Of a stretch of DNA of 64,000 bases, positions 1 through 10,744 are shown piece after piece. The position numbers and the translations under genes were made by a program. The first letter of the stretch is position 1. Every line of letters starts with the position of its first letter. Under the pieces are notes generated by a model. It was given only the letters and a program-made list of their open reading frames with translations, was not told the DNA's origin and did no database searches. Origin of the DNA: Oopsacas minuta (Eukaryota > Porifera > Hexactinellida > Lyssacinosida > Leucopsacidae); NCBI GenBank assembly GCA_024704765.1, contig JAKMXF010000003.1, positions 1-64,000 of the forward strand. The letters run 5' to 3'.

Positions 1-135
1 TATTAATCACAGATTTCCTATTTGAATGAGTAGAAATTGAATAAATATATACAAACAAACACAAATAAATAAATATTTACAAACACGAATATATAAACAC
101 GATAAACAAATAAACAAATATTCAAAATACTTTTA

Positions 136-798
136 CTATTTATGCCATTTAAGGACAAAACCTCCTAAATGCGAAACATCACGACTGACATAACACTTCG
201 CACCTTTCATTACTCCCTTTTTGTCTAATAATATTTCATATTCACTCACGCATGTATTATACAAAGGTCTATCTTCGTGTATAGTTATGGCGCCTAAATT
301 TGCTAGCAATCGTTCCATACAACTTATCGTAGCTCCGTGGGAAACTAAAAGTATATTTGGAATGTGTTTTTGTGATTCATCTAATTTCAATGGAATTTGA
401 CCGATTAAACTGGAACCAAGATCATGAAAAAAACTTGAAACTCTTTTCTCAACCGATTGGATCGACTCCTCATCGCTTGGACGGGGTCCTACACGCTCTT
501 CCTTCTTCTTACCCTCCCAACTTCCAAATCCTCGCTCTTTCAAGCGATCATCTAAAATTGGTTCTGTTTTATATTTCATATTTTCAAGCGCCAATTTGAT
601 TGTATGCAACGTACGTAGAAGAGGACTACAATAGATAAAATCGAATTTGTAATCGGTGAAACGAATACCAAGATGTTTAGACTGTGATATTCCTTCTTCG
701 TCAAGTTCTGTATCTATTTGTCCTTGTAAAATGTGGAGTTTGTTTTCTAGTGTTATCCCATGACGTGTTATGAATAATCTGATTTTAATATCAGCCAT
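136..798 (-). CDS. TIGAR: TIGAR-like histidine phosphatase (fructose-2,6-bisphosphatase family)
   Basis: Single-exon gene of 220 residues. It belongs to the phosphoglycerate-mutase histidine phosphatase superfamily. The N-terminal TRHG motif (phospho-accepting His about residue 13) is followed by an ILQGQ segment and a C-S-P-L-x-R-T segment. The acid-site region LKERGFGSWEG and the second catalytic His in LLVSHGA are also present. The ILQGQ segment and the spacing resemble TIGAR more than glycolytic mutases, so the likely role is cytosolic hydrolysis of fructose-2,6-bisphosphate, limiting glycolysis. I chose the Met at 798 because it sits directly before the conserved beta strand; an in-frame Met at 852 would add 18 unconserved residues. 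It is head-to-head with RO60, about 640 bp apart. An AAAC/AAAT-rich tract follows the stop codon. TIGAR orthology is inferred; the superfamily is secure. Confidence 0.8.
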   Translation of the reverse strand: MADIKIRLFITRHGITLENKLHILQGQIDTELDEEGISQSKHLGIRFTDYKFDFIYCSPLLRTLHTIKLALENMKYKTEPILDDRLKERGFGSWEGKKKEERVGPRPSDEESIQSVEKRVSSFFHDLGSSLIGQIPLKLDESQKHIPNILLVSHGATISCMERLLANLGAITIHEDRPLYNTCVSEYEILLDKKGVMKGAKCYVSRDVSHLGGFVLKWHK

Positions 799-1436
799 CG
801 TAACTAAGAATAATTCGATTACGTATCTGCTGTTGACATTTCTCAAATTCACTAGACTTCCCTAAATATGATCACATCGGGACCCCCAGAGGCCCTATAG
901 ACACGATTATTCGTAGGAATTTGACGTTATTTGTAAGGTTCTGTTTCTGGTCAAGGGACCCGATTAATCGCTAGCTCTATTATGCGGGTCTATTGTGTGA
1001 ACTTTTTAGTATCAATAATTGGGAGGTCAGGAAACAAGTTGTCTGTATTGTAGGGATTAAAGGAAGGGGTTTGATAAGAAGTGAGTTAGTTATATGATTA
1101 AAGAAACAATAACAAGTTTGGGACTATTTCTGCCATAACTAAGTTGAGAATTTGTAATAAGTTCTATGAAGGTATACGCGTATAGACAAGGGTCATACTA
1201 GGAAATAATCTGGTTACAAATGACCAAAATACTGGAGAACACGTTGAAAACTAGTCTTCCGCCCCTGCCAGGGGGTCTATGAATGTGTGATAATTGCTAT
1301 AGACTATCCATGGGCTAAAAAGATTGACAAATATTCATAAATCAAACATATTTTGAATTTAGCTAAGTTATGAATGAATTGAGACATTTCTAGAAACCAT
1401 ATTATCCAAACTAGAAATTACATACTTTCTACATTC
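799..1436. promoter_or_regulatory. Divergent intergenic region between TIGAR-like gene and RO60
   Basis: About 640 bp between two start codons pointing away from each other, so it must hold both promoters. I see no clear TATA box or long ORF. Short pieces such as the GGGGGTCT segment near 1268 resemble fragments of dispersed repeats found elsewhere in the window. Confidence 0.4.
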
Positions 1437-4400
1437 ATGGCTACTGCAACTGTTGCCATGGAAACGGAATCGCAAATCCCAATCCCACAGACAGTTGGAC
1501 TATCAGGTCAGATCCCAAACTCAGCTGGGGGGTATTCTTGGCCGATTAGCGATATGGGGAGACTGAGAAGGTTCTTGTGTCTCGGTTCAGAAGGAGGAAG
1601 TTATTATATCAACGAGAAGAAACTAGGTAATTCCAATCAATTCTCGTTAAATCTAATCTCAAGGGACCGTGATAATTCCTTCGATATAACCGATGAAATA
1701 TATGTATGTTACTCTAACGGTTTAGGAACATATTTGGACAGTTTAAGACTTCCTGTATTTCTATACATCATGTTCTATCTTTCTAATTATATATAATTAT
1801 AATTCTAGGAAAGGAGAATGCTAAAACAATAGTAAGAATGTTAGACACAGGAGAAGGTCAGGATGTTGTGATAGAGATTCTGCAGTATAGTACTGAAGGG
1901 AGAACTGCTAAGCAAGAGCCTATCATATTTGCACTTGCTATCTGCGCTAGATTAGGTAAATATGTTTGTTTGTTTGTTTGTTTATTTATCTATTCTCTCA
2001 CAATCCTTTAGGGGATGCAGAGACAAAGAAATCGGCCTACATAGCTCTCCCTAAAGTTTGTAGAATTCCAACTCATTTATTCAGTTTTATTGAATATTGT
2101 GAATCTCTCAGTAAAGGAACTGGATGGGGGAGAGCTCATAGAAGAGCAATATCTGAGTGGTAAGGTTATATTATAATCAATGCGACATCCACACCGAGGT
2201 GCAAGGGAGTCAGAAAATCTGCCCAATTCCACGTTTTTGTAGAGGCATTCGCTCTATTAATTTTCACTCCGTTTCCAGGAGTTCCTTGTTTCCACAGCCC
2301 CGTTCCCGTTTGTGTGTGTTACACTGTAATAATCATTACACTAATTACGAATTAGGTATACAGAGAAAGCTCCATATCCGCTCAGTATCTTAGTTACCAA
2401 ATATCAACAAAGGAATGGGTGGTCTCACAGAGATCTACTGAGACTTTGTCATCTTAAAACTGACAGAGATGAACTCAATATAATATTCAGGTATATATTA
2501 AGCCCTATACATATTTCACTGATAAATCACATTCCATTCCCGTATCCTAGATACATAATTAAAGGAATGGATCAAGTAATAACTGATTACGAACATTTGA
2601 CTTCAAACCCGGAAATATTAAAAGTATTTGAGTTCTTTCAAGCAGTTGAAAAAGCGAAGTCTTGTACGAAACCAGAAGATATTATCCCATTAATTAACAT
2701 TTATGGCCTGGTTCGTGAACACATTCCAACACCTTTGCTTAGCAACGCAGAAGTATGGCGAGCTCTACTCCAGAAAATGCCAATGACAGCTATGATCAGG
2801 AATCTGGGAAAGATGACAGCGATAGAATTATTAGCTCCTCTATCTGGTGAGTTAATTTCTCTCAATGGTTCTATTTTTAGAATTTTAATAATTAAATTAA
2901 TAAAAGTCAAGCAAACCTATTTGAATGGATCTCTACACCCAATCAGAAGCGGGGGATTTCACTAACATACTGTATGCACATAGACAATATAAATAGAAAA
3001 TAAAAATATAATAATTATTCTGAAATGTCAAGTTTGTCGAAGAAGAGAACTAAATCCGCTTACGAGCTGCAGAGAGAGAGGAATATTCGTAGGAACGAGG
3101 AGTTGTTGAGGAAGTTAGGAATTAATATTAGGGAAAAACAGAAGCCACTTCCTGTTATGAAAGATTCATCAGATTCTGAGACTGAGAGTGATCAGGATTG
3201 GAAACCGGAAGAGATAAAGAAAACAATAATAACAACAAAATTCGAACCACCTATGAGAAATACGTATGATCCTGATGAAGTGAAAAATGTTGTAGAAGAA
3301 TTTGAGAGAGAAGAAAACGAAAAACGAAAAGGAGTTAAACGAAAATCAAATTTCCCGAATAATAATATTCCCAAGAAACAGTTTGAAGGAACCACGAATA
3401 TATTCACTTTCGGGAAAGCGAAACTAAAATCTAAGGATTTTGACGCTGAAAAAGATAGTATCGATAATCTCCAAAATGTAGAATTTCGTTCAGATGAAGA
3501 AGTCCCAACAGATAGCAAAATTAGCTATGAGGAGTTTCTACAAAATCGTGAAGATGCCGAATTAATGGAACATGAGATTGCTTTAGTAGGAAGATATATC
3601 CGACAACAGCAATTAGATGAAAGGTTAGACTTACAAGATAATGATAAGCAAACCGATCTCTGTCATGAGAGAAGTAAGAGGCATTTGAGACATGTGGATT
3701 ATACCGAGGAGACATTAACAACAGAGGATAGCTATATCTATTGTGAGGAATGTGACGATTTGCATTTGGGTGATTGTCCAGTATTTGGAGAACTTTGTCC
3801 ATTAGATGAGTCCGCTATGATTATTAGTCCTCTATCCTCCATCCCTATTCCTAAGCAATTGATACTTAAGAACTCCTCAATTCCAAAGGCAGGTTTAGGA
3901 ATATTTGCAACAGAGACCATTGCAATACGTACTAGAATGGGCTCGTATGCTGGCACATTTGTAAGGGGATCTGTTGATAATTTACCGAATGAAAGTGAAT
4001 ATTTGTGGCAGATAAAACGAGGCAATGGGAAAGCTGTATGGTATATTGATGGAGAGGATTTGACCAGGGCGAATTGGATGAGATATGTGAATTGTGCTCG
4101 TCATGAGGATGAACAGAATTTGGTAGCGTTTCAGTTTAAAGGCAGAATATATTATAGAACTTATAAAGTTGTAAATCCTGGAGATGAACTTCTTGTATAC
4201 TACGGGGATCAATATGCCAAACACCTTGGCATAGGACAATTTGATAATATTGATATTAAGACGGTTGAAAACCCACCAATTGAGATGTCAACTGAAACGA
4301 GATTGTATAAACCTAACCGCAAAGACAAACCTTTTAAGTGTTCAGAATGTAATTGCTCTTATTCTAGCAGAATGACTTTGATTGCTCACTCACGTATACA

Positions 4401-7400
4401 CACAGGTGTTAATCTACACGAATGTGAAGTGTGTAATAAGGTATTCATTAGCAAGACAAAGCTAACTGTACACATACGTACACACACAGGAGAGAAACCA
4501 TTCAAATGTATCATATGTGATAAAAGGTTCAGCACAGATAGTAATCTTTCTGTACACATGCGTATACACACAGGAGAGAAACCATTCAAATGTACTATAT
4601 GTGATAAAAGGTTCTGCCAAGATAGCAATCTTTCTGTACACATGCATATACACACGGGAGAGAAACCATTCAAATGTACTATATGTGATAAAAGGTTCAG
4701 TAGTCCTGGAGAGCTCCCTATACACATACGTATACACACAGGAGAGAAGCCCTATGAATGTATATATTGTAAAAACAAATTTAATAACTCTTCTACTAGA
4801 AATAAACACCAAAAAATTCATAAAAACCAAACAAAATATAATAGTTAGATAAATTTGATTGAATTAAATAATATTATCACTTCTATTCTCTCTCAAATAG
4901 TCCTCACATAATACTAGTCACTAAATGTTTCTTCATTTTACTTATTTCCATATCTAGACGAGTCACAGCTGGTATGTAAGAAACTAAAGAACGAGTCAAT
5001 GCTAAAATCAGCTAAAATCCATCCATTCAACTTACTACTAGCACTCAAGGTATATAAAGCTGGTAAAGGAGATAAGGGCTCTCTATCATGGACACCTGTA
5101 CCTGCTATTGTATCTGCCTTAGACGCAGCTTTCTATCTATCTTTCAAGTTTGTTGAACCGACTGGAAAGAAGTTCTTACTAGCCCTTGACGTCAGTGGAT
5201 CAATGACATCTCCTGTGAGTTATGACCCGATTAAGCATACAGTAGACTCCACTTGGCCAGAAACAGAACCAAACAAAATAGTTATTCCTGCTTGTATTAA
5301 TCACATTGCATGTTATTAGATCCTTGGTACTCGTGTCGTCAGTTGTAGAGATGCCTCAGCCGCTATGGCAATGGTTACAATGAAGACTGAAGCTAATTTC
5401 CATGTTCTGGGGTTCTCTCATAAACTGGTAGATGTTCCTATCAAGTAAGTATTAAATCCTCCAAAAGTATTTTACCAAATTTCTGACGAATTTCATACAC
5501 TTGGACAGTGGACTCCGCTTGACTGGGTCACCGGTTAATTCATTGCCAGTTTTTACCTTCGTTTTATTGACACATTGTAAATTCATAGTGCTTCGATGGA
5601 TCTGAATACAGTAACTGAAACTATTAGTGCTATACCCATGGGAGCTACTGATTGCTCACTGCCATTTGAATGGGCACTGAAGAAGAAAGTGAATGTAGAT
5701 ATATTTATTGTGTACACAGATAATGAAACTTATTTCGGAGCTATACACCCGTTTGAAGTTTGTTTATTTCCAGTTTCTATATGTTGCGTATGTCGGTTAT
5801 AAGCACCATCCTCTGGAAAACAGTTCTCATATATTCCAGGATATTTATGCCGGTTATAAGAACAGGCATTGCTACTCACAAGGGTGTTCTTATAACTGAC
5901 ACGTCCACGGTAATCGAGATATTATTATTCGTCCGGAAATGATTGAAACCTGGTTTATACGATTTGGCTATAAGTAAGTTGATATTATTACAAATTCTCA
6001 GAGTAAATAGCATACCGAATTTCCAAATATTTATAAGGTTAACAAATTACTTAATATGATAAGCAAAGTACCCTGTTGTTATTGTTGTTATTGTTGTTAT
6101 TGTTGTTGGTGATGATTTCTAATAAAAAAAATATCATAAGTCTTACAGACATAATGTAAAGCTTATATTATACAAAATAGAGTTTAAGAAATAATAATAA
6201 ATATGAATTCGACAATTTGTCTTTGATTATTTGCTATTATCTCTCTACCAATAATATCGGTAATATACCTTGTGGCTTAGCATAATGCTTGTAAGTATTA
6301 GGTTTCTGGATAAATAGGAATAATTATTTGATTGTATTAATCCAGTGTTTATGAGTGAACATACATCTATTATCAGTAATATTGTAGAGTCTTATGACTC
6401 GATTATCTTCCGAGATTTCGAATCGTCCGTCTTTGGATGGATCAGAATCGGTCTGTCAACATCCGCGTTCATTCTTCTCTCATTCTCTCTTGTCCATATT
6501 CTATTTTTCTCTGCGATATACCGGAATAGGCTTAAGTCCCTTCAGAAACAATTCTACAACTCTCATCTTAAGAACTATTCCCGTATGTACCTATTCCTCG
6601 CAGTAATCCAATTCACCACAGCTATCTTCGAATTATCTGAACTAACTGGACATTCTATTATCAGCTCTAACCAGGAGATTTTCAACGAATTCACGTCTCA
6701 CAACGGTTGTATCATACATGAATACACTACCATGGCTGCTTTATCAAATTCTCATTTCTTCTTCCTTTTACCACCGATTACTCCAAACTTAATATTCCCG
6801 GTCTTATTAACTCTAATATACAGCTTCTTAATATTTACTGCTAGGATGTTTTCCCCGGATAACAAAAAACTGAAATCGTATTTGTATCGATTACACGTGT
6901 TAGTGTGGACTACTGTACAAGTATCGCTTCTCCTAATCCTCTACTCAAATCATTGGACGCTAATCGTTGCCCCCTTGTTCTTCGCTATATTCGTTATAAT
7001 CGATTTTTCTATGTTCGTTATCTACGCAGTTTCCCTTAAGAAAATTCTCCATAATACCTGTAAGGACGTCATGTGCTATACAGACAATACAAGAGACATA
7101 TCACAGATAATTAACTTCTACAATTTGTATAAGAGGTGTATAATATTTCTCGTTATTTCTCTCTTACTTCTTTCCCTATCCCTGGTCCTAACAGCCATAT
7201 TTGACGGTGTTAGAAGCTTCCTATTGAATGATTGTTTCTATAAGATAGATAAACTGGATAATGCGCACTATGAAACAGATCATATCTTGGGTAAAGTGGT
7301 AGTAATATCAATTATAATGTTGAAGTTCTCATCCATGGTTATTTTTGATTTATTTGTGGGTGCTTCTAGCGTAATTATTTGCGTTAAAGTTGTGGTATTC

Positions 7401-7762
7401 CATAAGGAATTATGTTCTGTTTCTAAGAAACAGGCAACGAGACCTTTATTGTAATATTTATTAATACTTGCTCTTTATTGTTGTTTTTGTTTACTAAACA
7501 TATATGCTATGTATCTATTTCGGGATAAATATTCAGGGAAAATAGTTAGAAAGTGTTGGCAAATATGAATAATGTTTAACACCTTTAGGCATTAAAGAAA
7601 TACAGATCTATAGTTAACCCAGAGGCTAAGCTAATAGTAGTAGGCATGACAGCTAATGAATTCACAATAGCAGATCCTGACGACGCAGGAATGTTAGATA
7701 TAGCAGGATTTGATTCATCTGCTCCTGGGGTTATACGTAGCTTTGCTATGGGAGAGATTTAA
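1437..7762 (+). CDS. RO60: Ro 60 kDa ribonucleoprotein (TROVE + VWA domains), 9 exons
   Basis: Exons by GT-AG and homology: 1437-1626, 1809-1955, 2012-2159, 2356-2490, 2551-2846, 4958-5214, 5320-5444, 5589-5757, 7589-7762. They join in frame to 546 residues, close to the vertebrate protein (about 540). The TROVE HEAT-like ring starts at [10 protein letters not shown] and includes [21 protein letters not shown] and NLGKMTA. The VWA domain carries an intact MIDAS (DVSGSM) and the conserved GATDCSLP and VYTDNE segments, ending in [12 protein letters not shown]. The family binds Y RNAs and misfolded small RNAs and acts in RNA quality control. Exon 4 is recognised only through its match to the YNEKGG region of the family. 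Intron 5 (2847-4957) holds the PRDM gene and intron 8 (5758-7588) a 7TM gene, both on the same strand, so the host's splicing must remove two whole coding units. Confidence 0.93.
1655..1757. repeat. Partial copy of dispersed TIR repeat family A
   Basis: Lies inside RO60 intron 1. It has the family A core: CTCAAGGGACCGTGATAATT, then a GATATAACCGATGAA segment, then an ACGGTTTAGGAACATATTTG segment. Other copies occur in at least nine introns or intergenic gaps of this window. Confidence 0.7.
2195..2338. repeat. Dispersed repeat family B copy
   Basis: In RO60 intron 3. It contains TTTCACTCCGTTTCCAGGAG and ends with a CGTTTGTGTGTGTTACACTGTA segment. Related copies lie near 30700-30825, 35295-35412, 36415-36576 and 37798-37941. 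Confidence 0.6.
3025..4848 (+). CDS. PRDM9-like PR/SET-domain zinc-finger protein, intronless, nested in RO60 intron 5
   Basis: 607 residues in one exon. A basic N-terminal motif (about residues 9-34, [18 protein letters not shown]) is followed by a charged linker. Next comes a small cysteine cluster (about 239-251, YCEECDDL) in the position of the pre-SET zinc knuckle of PRDM9/PRDM11. The PR/SET domain spans about 275-398 and contains [18 protein letters not shown]-like (DEQNLVAF) and [16 protein letters not shown] segments. The Tyr residues that are catalytic in mammalian PRDM9 appear kept. Six C2H2 fingers follow (about 437-595). Fingers 3-5 are nearly identical to each other. There is no KRAB domain and no recognisable SSXRD. 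Known PRDM9 proteins trimethylate H3K4/H3K36 at DNA sites set by their fingers. Activity here is inferred from conserved residues. The gene lies fully within an intron of RO60 on the same strand. Confidence 0.88.
   Translation: MSSLSKKRTKSAYELQRERNIRRNEELLRKLGINIREKQKPLPVMKDSSDSETESDQDWKPEEIKKTIITTKFEPPMRNTYDPDEVKNVVEEFEREENEKRKGVKRKSNFPNNNIPKKQFEGTTNIFTFGKAKLKSKDFDAEKDSIDNLQNVEFRSDEEVPTDSKISYEEFLQNREDAELMEHEIALVGRYIRQQQLDERLDLQDNDKQTDLCHERSKRHLRHVDYTEETLTTEDSYIYCEECDDLHLGDCPVFGELCPLDESAMIISPLSSIPIPKQLILKNSSIPKAGLGIFATETIAIRTRMGSYAGTFVRGSVDNLPNESEYLWQIKRGNGKAVWYIDGEDLTRANWMRYVNCARHEDEQNLVAFQFKGRIYYRTYKVVNPGDELLVYYGDQYAKHLGIGQFDNIDIKTVENPPIEMSTETRLYKPNRKDKPFKCSECNCSYSSRMTLIAHSRIHTGVNLHECEVCNKVFISKTKLTVHIRTHTGEKPFKCIICDKRFSTDSNLSVHMRIHTGEKPFKCTICDKRFCQDSNLSVHMHIHTGEKPFKCTICDKRFSSPGELPIHIRIHTGEKPYECIYCKNKFNNSSTRNKHQKIHKNQTKYNS
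4501..4752 (+). repeat. Tandem 84-bp zinc-finger coding repeats (fingers 3-5 of PRDM gene)
   Basis: Three consecutive 84-bp units start at 4501, 4585 and 4669. Each begins TTCAAATGTA. Units 1 and 2 differ at roughly 9 of 84 bases, with changes clustered at the helix positions that contact DNA (helix position -1 is Thr in unit 1, Gln in unit 2, Ser in unit 3). The framework is nearly invariant, as expected of recent unit duplication or gene conversion. Confidence 0.85.
5758..6344. other. RO60 intron 8, part upstream of the nested 7TM gene
   Basis: No gene recognised. It holds a hairpin element of family E (5793-5925) and a TTGTTA-type simple repeat (about 6073-6110). The remainder is AT-rich and must contain the promoter of the nested 7TM gene. 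Confidence 0.5.
5793..5925. repeat. Dispersed inverted-repeat element family E
   Basis: Contains CGGTTATAAG near the left end, a central GCCGGTTATAAGAACAGGCA, and GTGTTCTTATAACTGACACG at the right end. The half sites are inverted, as in the copies at 16680-16842 and 56808-57085. Confidence 0.65.
6345..7454 (+). CDS. Orphan 7TM membrane protein, intronless, nested in RO60 intron 8
   Basis: 369 residues; a second in-frame Met at residue 3 is an equally good start. I do not recognise the family. Hydrophobic segments fall at about residues 26-55, 77-96, 143-166, 180-200, 205-232, 264-290 and 318-355, so seven membrane spans are plausible. A polar N-terminus precedes the first and a short basic tail follows the last. 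There are paired extracellular-type cysteines but no signal peptide, no DRY or NPxxY rhodopsin-type motif and no GPS. It is transcribed in the same direction as its host RO60. A chemoreceptor-like or lineage-restricted GPCR is possible but unsupported by motif. Being fully open over 1.1 kb and bounded by AT-rich sequence supports a real gene. Confidence 0.7.
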   Translation: MFMSEHTSIISNIVESYDSIIFRDFESSVFGWIRIGLSTSAFILLSFSLVHILFFSAIYRNRLKSLQKQFYNSHLKNYSRMYLFLAVIQFTTAIFELSELTGHSIISSNQEIFNEFTSHNGCIIHEYTTMAALSNSHFFFLLPPITPNLIFPVLLTLIYSFLIFTARMFSPDNKKLKSYLYRLHVLVWTTVQVSLLLILYSNHWTLIVAPLFFAIFVIIDFSMFVIYAVSLKKILHNTCKDVMCYTDNTRDISQIINFYNLYKRCIIFLVISLLLLSLSLVLTAIFDGVRSFLLNDCFYKIDKLDNAHYETDHILGKVVVISIIMLKFSSMVIFDLFVGASSVIICVKVVVFHKELCSVSKKQATRPLL

Positions 7763-7942
7763 TAGGTTTTGAATTTGAAGTTATTGGAATTATTTGTTTG
7801 TATTTTGCATGAATGTAAATGCTGTTTTGTGGCAGTTTTAGAAAATATTTACTTGTTGTTATTTACTGATTATTGTCGAGTTTAATAAATTTGTTTAGCT
7901 TGTAAATATTGTATATTCTTTACTGATATTTTTCTTGGAAAG

Positions 7943-8219
7943 ATGGATACTAAAGGTTAGTTGATTGTCTCCCAAATCGGGACAATATTACTGAATTTAT
8001 AATGTATTACGCAGGTGATATTCGTCCAATGAGTGCTAAGGTCCCTGTAAGGAAGTTTACTATAGAGGGCTCAAACAGAGCTGTCAGACCGCGGAGCTGT
8101 TCTGCTAGAGCTAGATCTGATCCTGTTAATATTAACTTAAGTGAATGGATGAATAGTATTGACGAAGAAGGTGAGTTATTAATGTAAAGGGAAACATGTA
8201 ACTGGTGTTGTTATTGTTG

Positions 8220-8264
<45 letters not shown>

Positions 8265-9905
8265 TATACTTTTGTATTGAAGATATCAGCTGATATCTAT
8301 TCATTCATCATATGAATAATCAATAGTTTCATATTAGCGTATTTTTTCACACCTATTTGTATATGTCTATCATCTCATTTGTTTGTATTTTACCCCTCAA
8401 AATAGCTGTAATAATTTACATAAATATTGACCTGTTAAGATTTGATGTAAATTGTGGAATTTGTATTTTTGATATTATGGAACCAAAAAGTAGGTGACAA
8501 CCGTGACGGTTCTAATTTCCTATTTCCTTTTATAATAAACATCTTCTATATTTTACAAATATTTACATATTATAATTTCTAGAACATGTATCATTCGGAA
8601 GCACTCAAAACCGAGCTGTCCTACCTTCAGGTGTTCCTCCCTCTCGTCTGGGACTACTACAGAGGAACAGCGGGGCTCCTGAGAGAGGACCTGGTTGTTA
8701 TGAAAACCATGAGGTATGTAGAAAGGATTTTCACTTTATATTCTGGGAAATTCGTAAGAGGTGTTGGTAAGTATGCGATTTGATAATTTCTCTTTCAATA
8801 GAAATCTAGTTTTATACATGAAGCTGAGATTAAACCGGCATCAGCCAGAGGTGTTTGTCTATCCGCCAGGACAGGGCCTAGATCTCTGGTATTCACACCT
8901 ACTAAGATAGGACGACCCTTCTCAGCTGCAAGGTTTGAGACTCCAGCTCCAGGCACCTATCAGTCTAAACATACTCAATATCAATTGAATGAGAGTGTTT
9001 CTGTAGCAAATATACCTTTTGGTTCAGATGGAGAAATGCTAAAAACTTTGAAAGTTAAACAGGTAAGAAATATGTAAATGCAGCTTTCCCTGGGGTCCAT
9101 GGCGTGGTTCACAGATGATAGTAGCTTATCCACAGAATATTGGTACAAGGATTCACGAGTGGAAATGGTTGAGAACCACTAAGGAAACATTTTCCACCTA
9201 TTGAATGAGATACAAATACTTCTCATTTCATTTCATTTCTCCTTTATCGTTATTAGGAAGTTGTCTTAAAGCCAGGTCTAGGCTGCTATGAACATGACAT
9301 ATCTCGTAACCGTAGAGTACATTCTGCCAAGGCTACACACGCTACTCCAATAAGGACAAGATTGAAATCTCCGAGTAGTGATGTATGTGATATGTGTAAA
9401 GCTACTGTATTAGGTGATTATTTCAAGTTTAGGAATGTTTGTTTGTGCTCTGGATGTTATAGGTATAATGTTAGATGGGGTGATAATTATCCACCAAGGT
9501 TTGTTGTTTGTTTATTTGTTTGCTTTTCTGTCTGTCTATTTGTTTTGATTGTCTGTGTGTGTGTGTGTCTGATACATTTGCAATAAATTACCGCAGCGGC
9601 TCGCCAGCCTGACCCCTTAGTAGTCCATAGTATTTCAAAATTTGTTACACTCTATGGGAGTGGGTGTTAAAATTGGCATAAGGGGGTCCATGTGTGAAAA
9701 GGGTTGGAACAACTGAACTACCGAACTTCCATATTATAATATTTTACATTTTAGTTATCTGCTTGCATTCCATAAAATCAAGAATCCGCTAGCAACAGAT
9801 ATCGCTGCATCTTCCAAACAATCAGTTCCTCGTATTTTGAGGCCCGAACAGAATAACCCAAAATTCTCGAGATGGAAAGCATATTTAGGAATGTACTTTG
9901 CTTGA
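7943..9905 (+). CDS. Sperm-tail PG-rich repeat (STPG/CIMAP-like) ciliary protein, 6 exons
   Basis: Exons 7943-7955, 8015-8170, 8583-8713, 8802-9062, 9257-9498 and 9755-9905 join to 317 residues. Three PG-x-Y type repeats are visible: ERGPGCYENHE at the end of exon 3, PAPGTYQSK in exon 4 and KPGLGCYEHD at the start of exon 5. Such repeats define SHIPPO/ODF3-like microtubule-inner or axoneme-associated proteins of cilia and sperm tails. Exon 5 also carries a possible zinc-ribbon (CDMCK ... CLCSGC) not typical of the smallest family members. The first coding exon is only 13 bases, so the start is the least certain part of the model. The first acceptor is supported by frame continuity. It follows RO60 by 180 bp on the same strand. 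The exact orthologue is not recognised. Confidence 0.75.
8171..8582. other. Intron 2 of the PG-repeat gene with TTA microsatellite
   Basis: Noncoding. A TTG/TTA simple repeat runs from about 8200 to 8263. A TTTCACACCT 10-mer lies at 8345-8354. Nothing else recognised. Confidence 0.6.
9590..9715. repeat. Possible nonautonomous element (family G), in intron 5 of the PG-repeat gene
   Basis: Has GGGGGTCCATGTGTGAAAAG and AGGGTTGGAACAACTGAAC segments. These resemble the 61165-61290 region, which has a GGTTCCCAACCTGGGGTCCA segment. Ends of this kind are common in hAT-like miniature elements; that assignment is tentative. Confidence 0.35.
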
Positions 9906-10011
9906 CAACCCAATCACAACACAGGAATGTGTTATAACATTATATATCTCTTGTATAATGCTTAATATTAATCTCTCATAATTATGAAATCATTAATAAA
10001 TATTTCTACAG

Positions 10012-10126
10012 TAAACTCCCCTTATATCAAAGCTCAAGGGGGCCGTGATAACTAATTTGATACAAGCGAGTGTTTCAATATATATCTGTGTTTGATATAA
10101 CGGGAAATGTGTCAGTTGACTTTACT
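10012..10126. repeat. Dispersed TIR repeat family A copy
   Basis: Between the PG-repeat gene and SNRPD2. Begins TACAGTAAACTCCCCTTATA and ends with a GATATAACGGG segment followed by CAGTTGACT. The core CTCAAGGGGGCCGTGATAA is shared with the other A copies. Confidence 0.75.
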
Positions 10127-10190
10127 TCATAACAACAAACAAACAAACAAATATTAATATTTATCACTTTTTGACTAATTAGTATCTAAA

Positions 10191-10547
10191 ATGGCTCAAA
10201 AGCCCCGCTCTGAAATGACGGAAGAGGATCTCCGTAAGCGAGAAGAAGAGGAGTTCCAAATTGGACCATTATCCGTACTCACACAATCTGTTAAGAATAA
10301 CACACAAGTACTAGTTATGTGTAGAAATAATAGGAAATTACTTGGAAGAGTTAAAGCATTCGACAGACATTGTAATATGGTATTGGAGAACGTCAAAGAA
10401 ATGTGGACAGAAACACCGAAAAGTGGGAAGGGCAAGAAACGAGCGCGGCCTGTTAACAAGGACCAGTTTATTCATAAAATGTTCCTTCGAGGAGACTCTG
10501 TTATCCTGGTATTGAAGAATCCATTGGCAGCCGTTTCTAAGGATTAG
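10191..10547 (+). CDS. SNRPD2: Small nuclear ribonucleoprotein Sm D2
   Basis: 118 residues, intronless. Near-identical to the animal SmD2 core: [17 protein letters not shown] opens the Sm1 motif, [18 protein letters not shown] follows, and the Sm2 motif is [12 protein letters not shown]. Between them lies the D2-specific lysine-rich insertion ([17 protein letters not shown]). SmD2 pairs with SmD1 in the heptameric Sm ring on U1, U2, U4 and U5 snRNAs and acts in nuclear pre-mRNA splicing. Length matches the family (118). The N-terminus [11 protein letters not shown] also aligns, so the start is secure. It lies between the PG-repeat gene and the large receptor, all on the same strand, 285 bp and 197 bp away. 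Confidence 0.97.
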   Translation: MAQKPRSEMTEEDLRKREEEEFQIGPLSVLTQSVKNNTQVLVMCRNNRKLLGRVKAFDRHCNMVLENVKEMWTETPKSGKGKKRARPVNKDQFIHKMFLRGDSVILVLKNPLAAVSKD

Positions 10548-10744
10548 TATGAGAAATTCGTAAGTTAGTAAAAGGCGAACTTTCCTATTTAACATTTGAT
10601 AAAACTATTTCATTGCAAGCTAGTGTTAGCTGAATGACTGGGATAATAATTAGGCGCTTAAACATCGTGGAAATTTTGGGCTATTTTTGGCACAAAATTT
10701 TATGAAAACTTTTTGTTGTTTTGTTTTCTAATTAGCTTTACTTA

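Noticed and set aside
1966-2163. Stand-alone small ORF starting with [10 protein letters not shown]
   Set aside because: It is RO60 exon 3 plus translated intron sequence; the conserved CRIPTHLF block belongs to RO60.
4386-4830. Two minus-strand ORFs (117 and 122 codons) with internal repeats opposite the PRDM fingers
   Set aside because: Their repeats are just the reverse reading of the 84-bp zinc-finger units.
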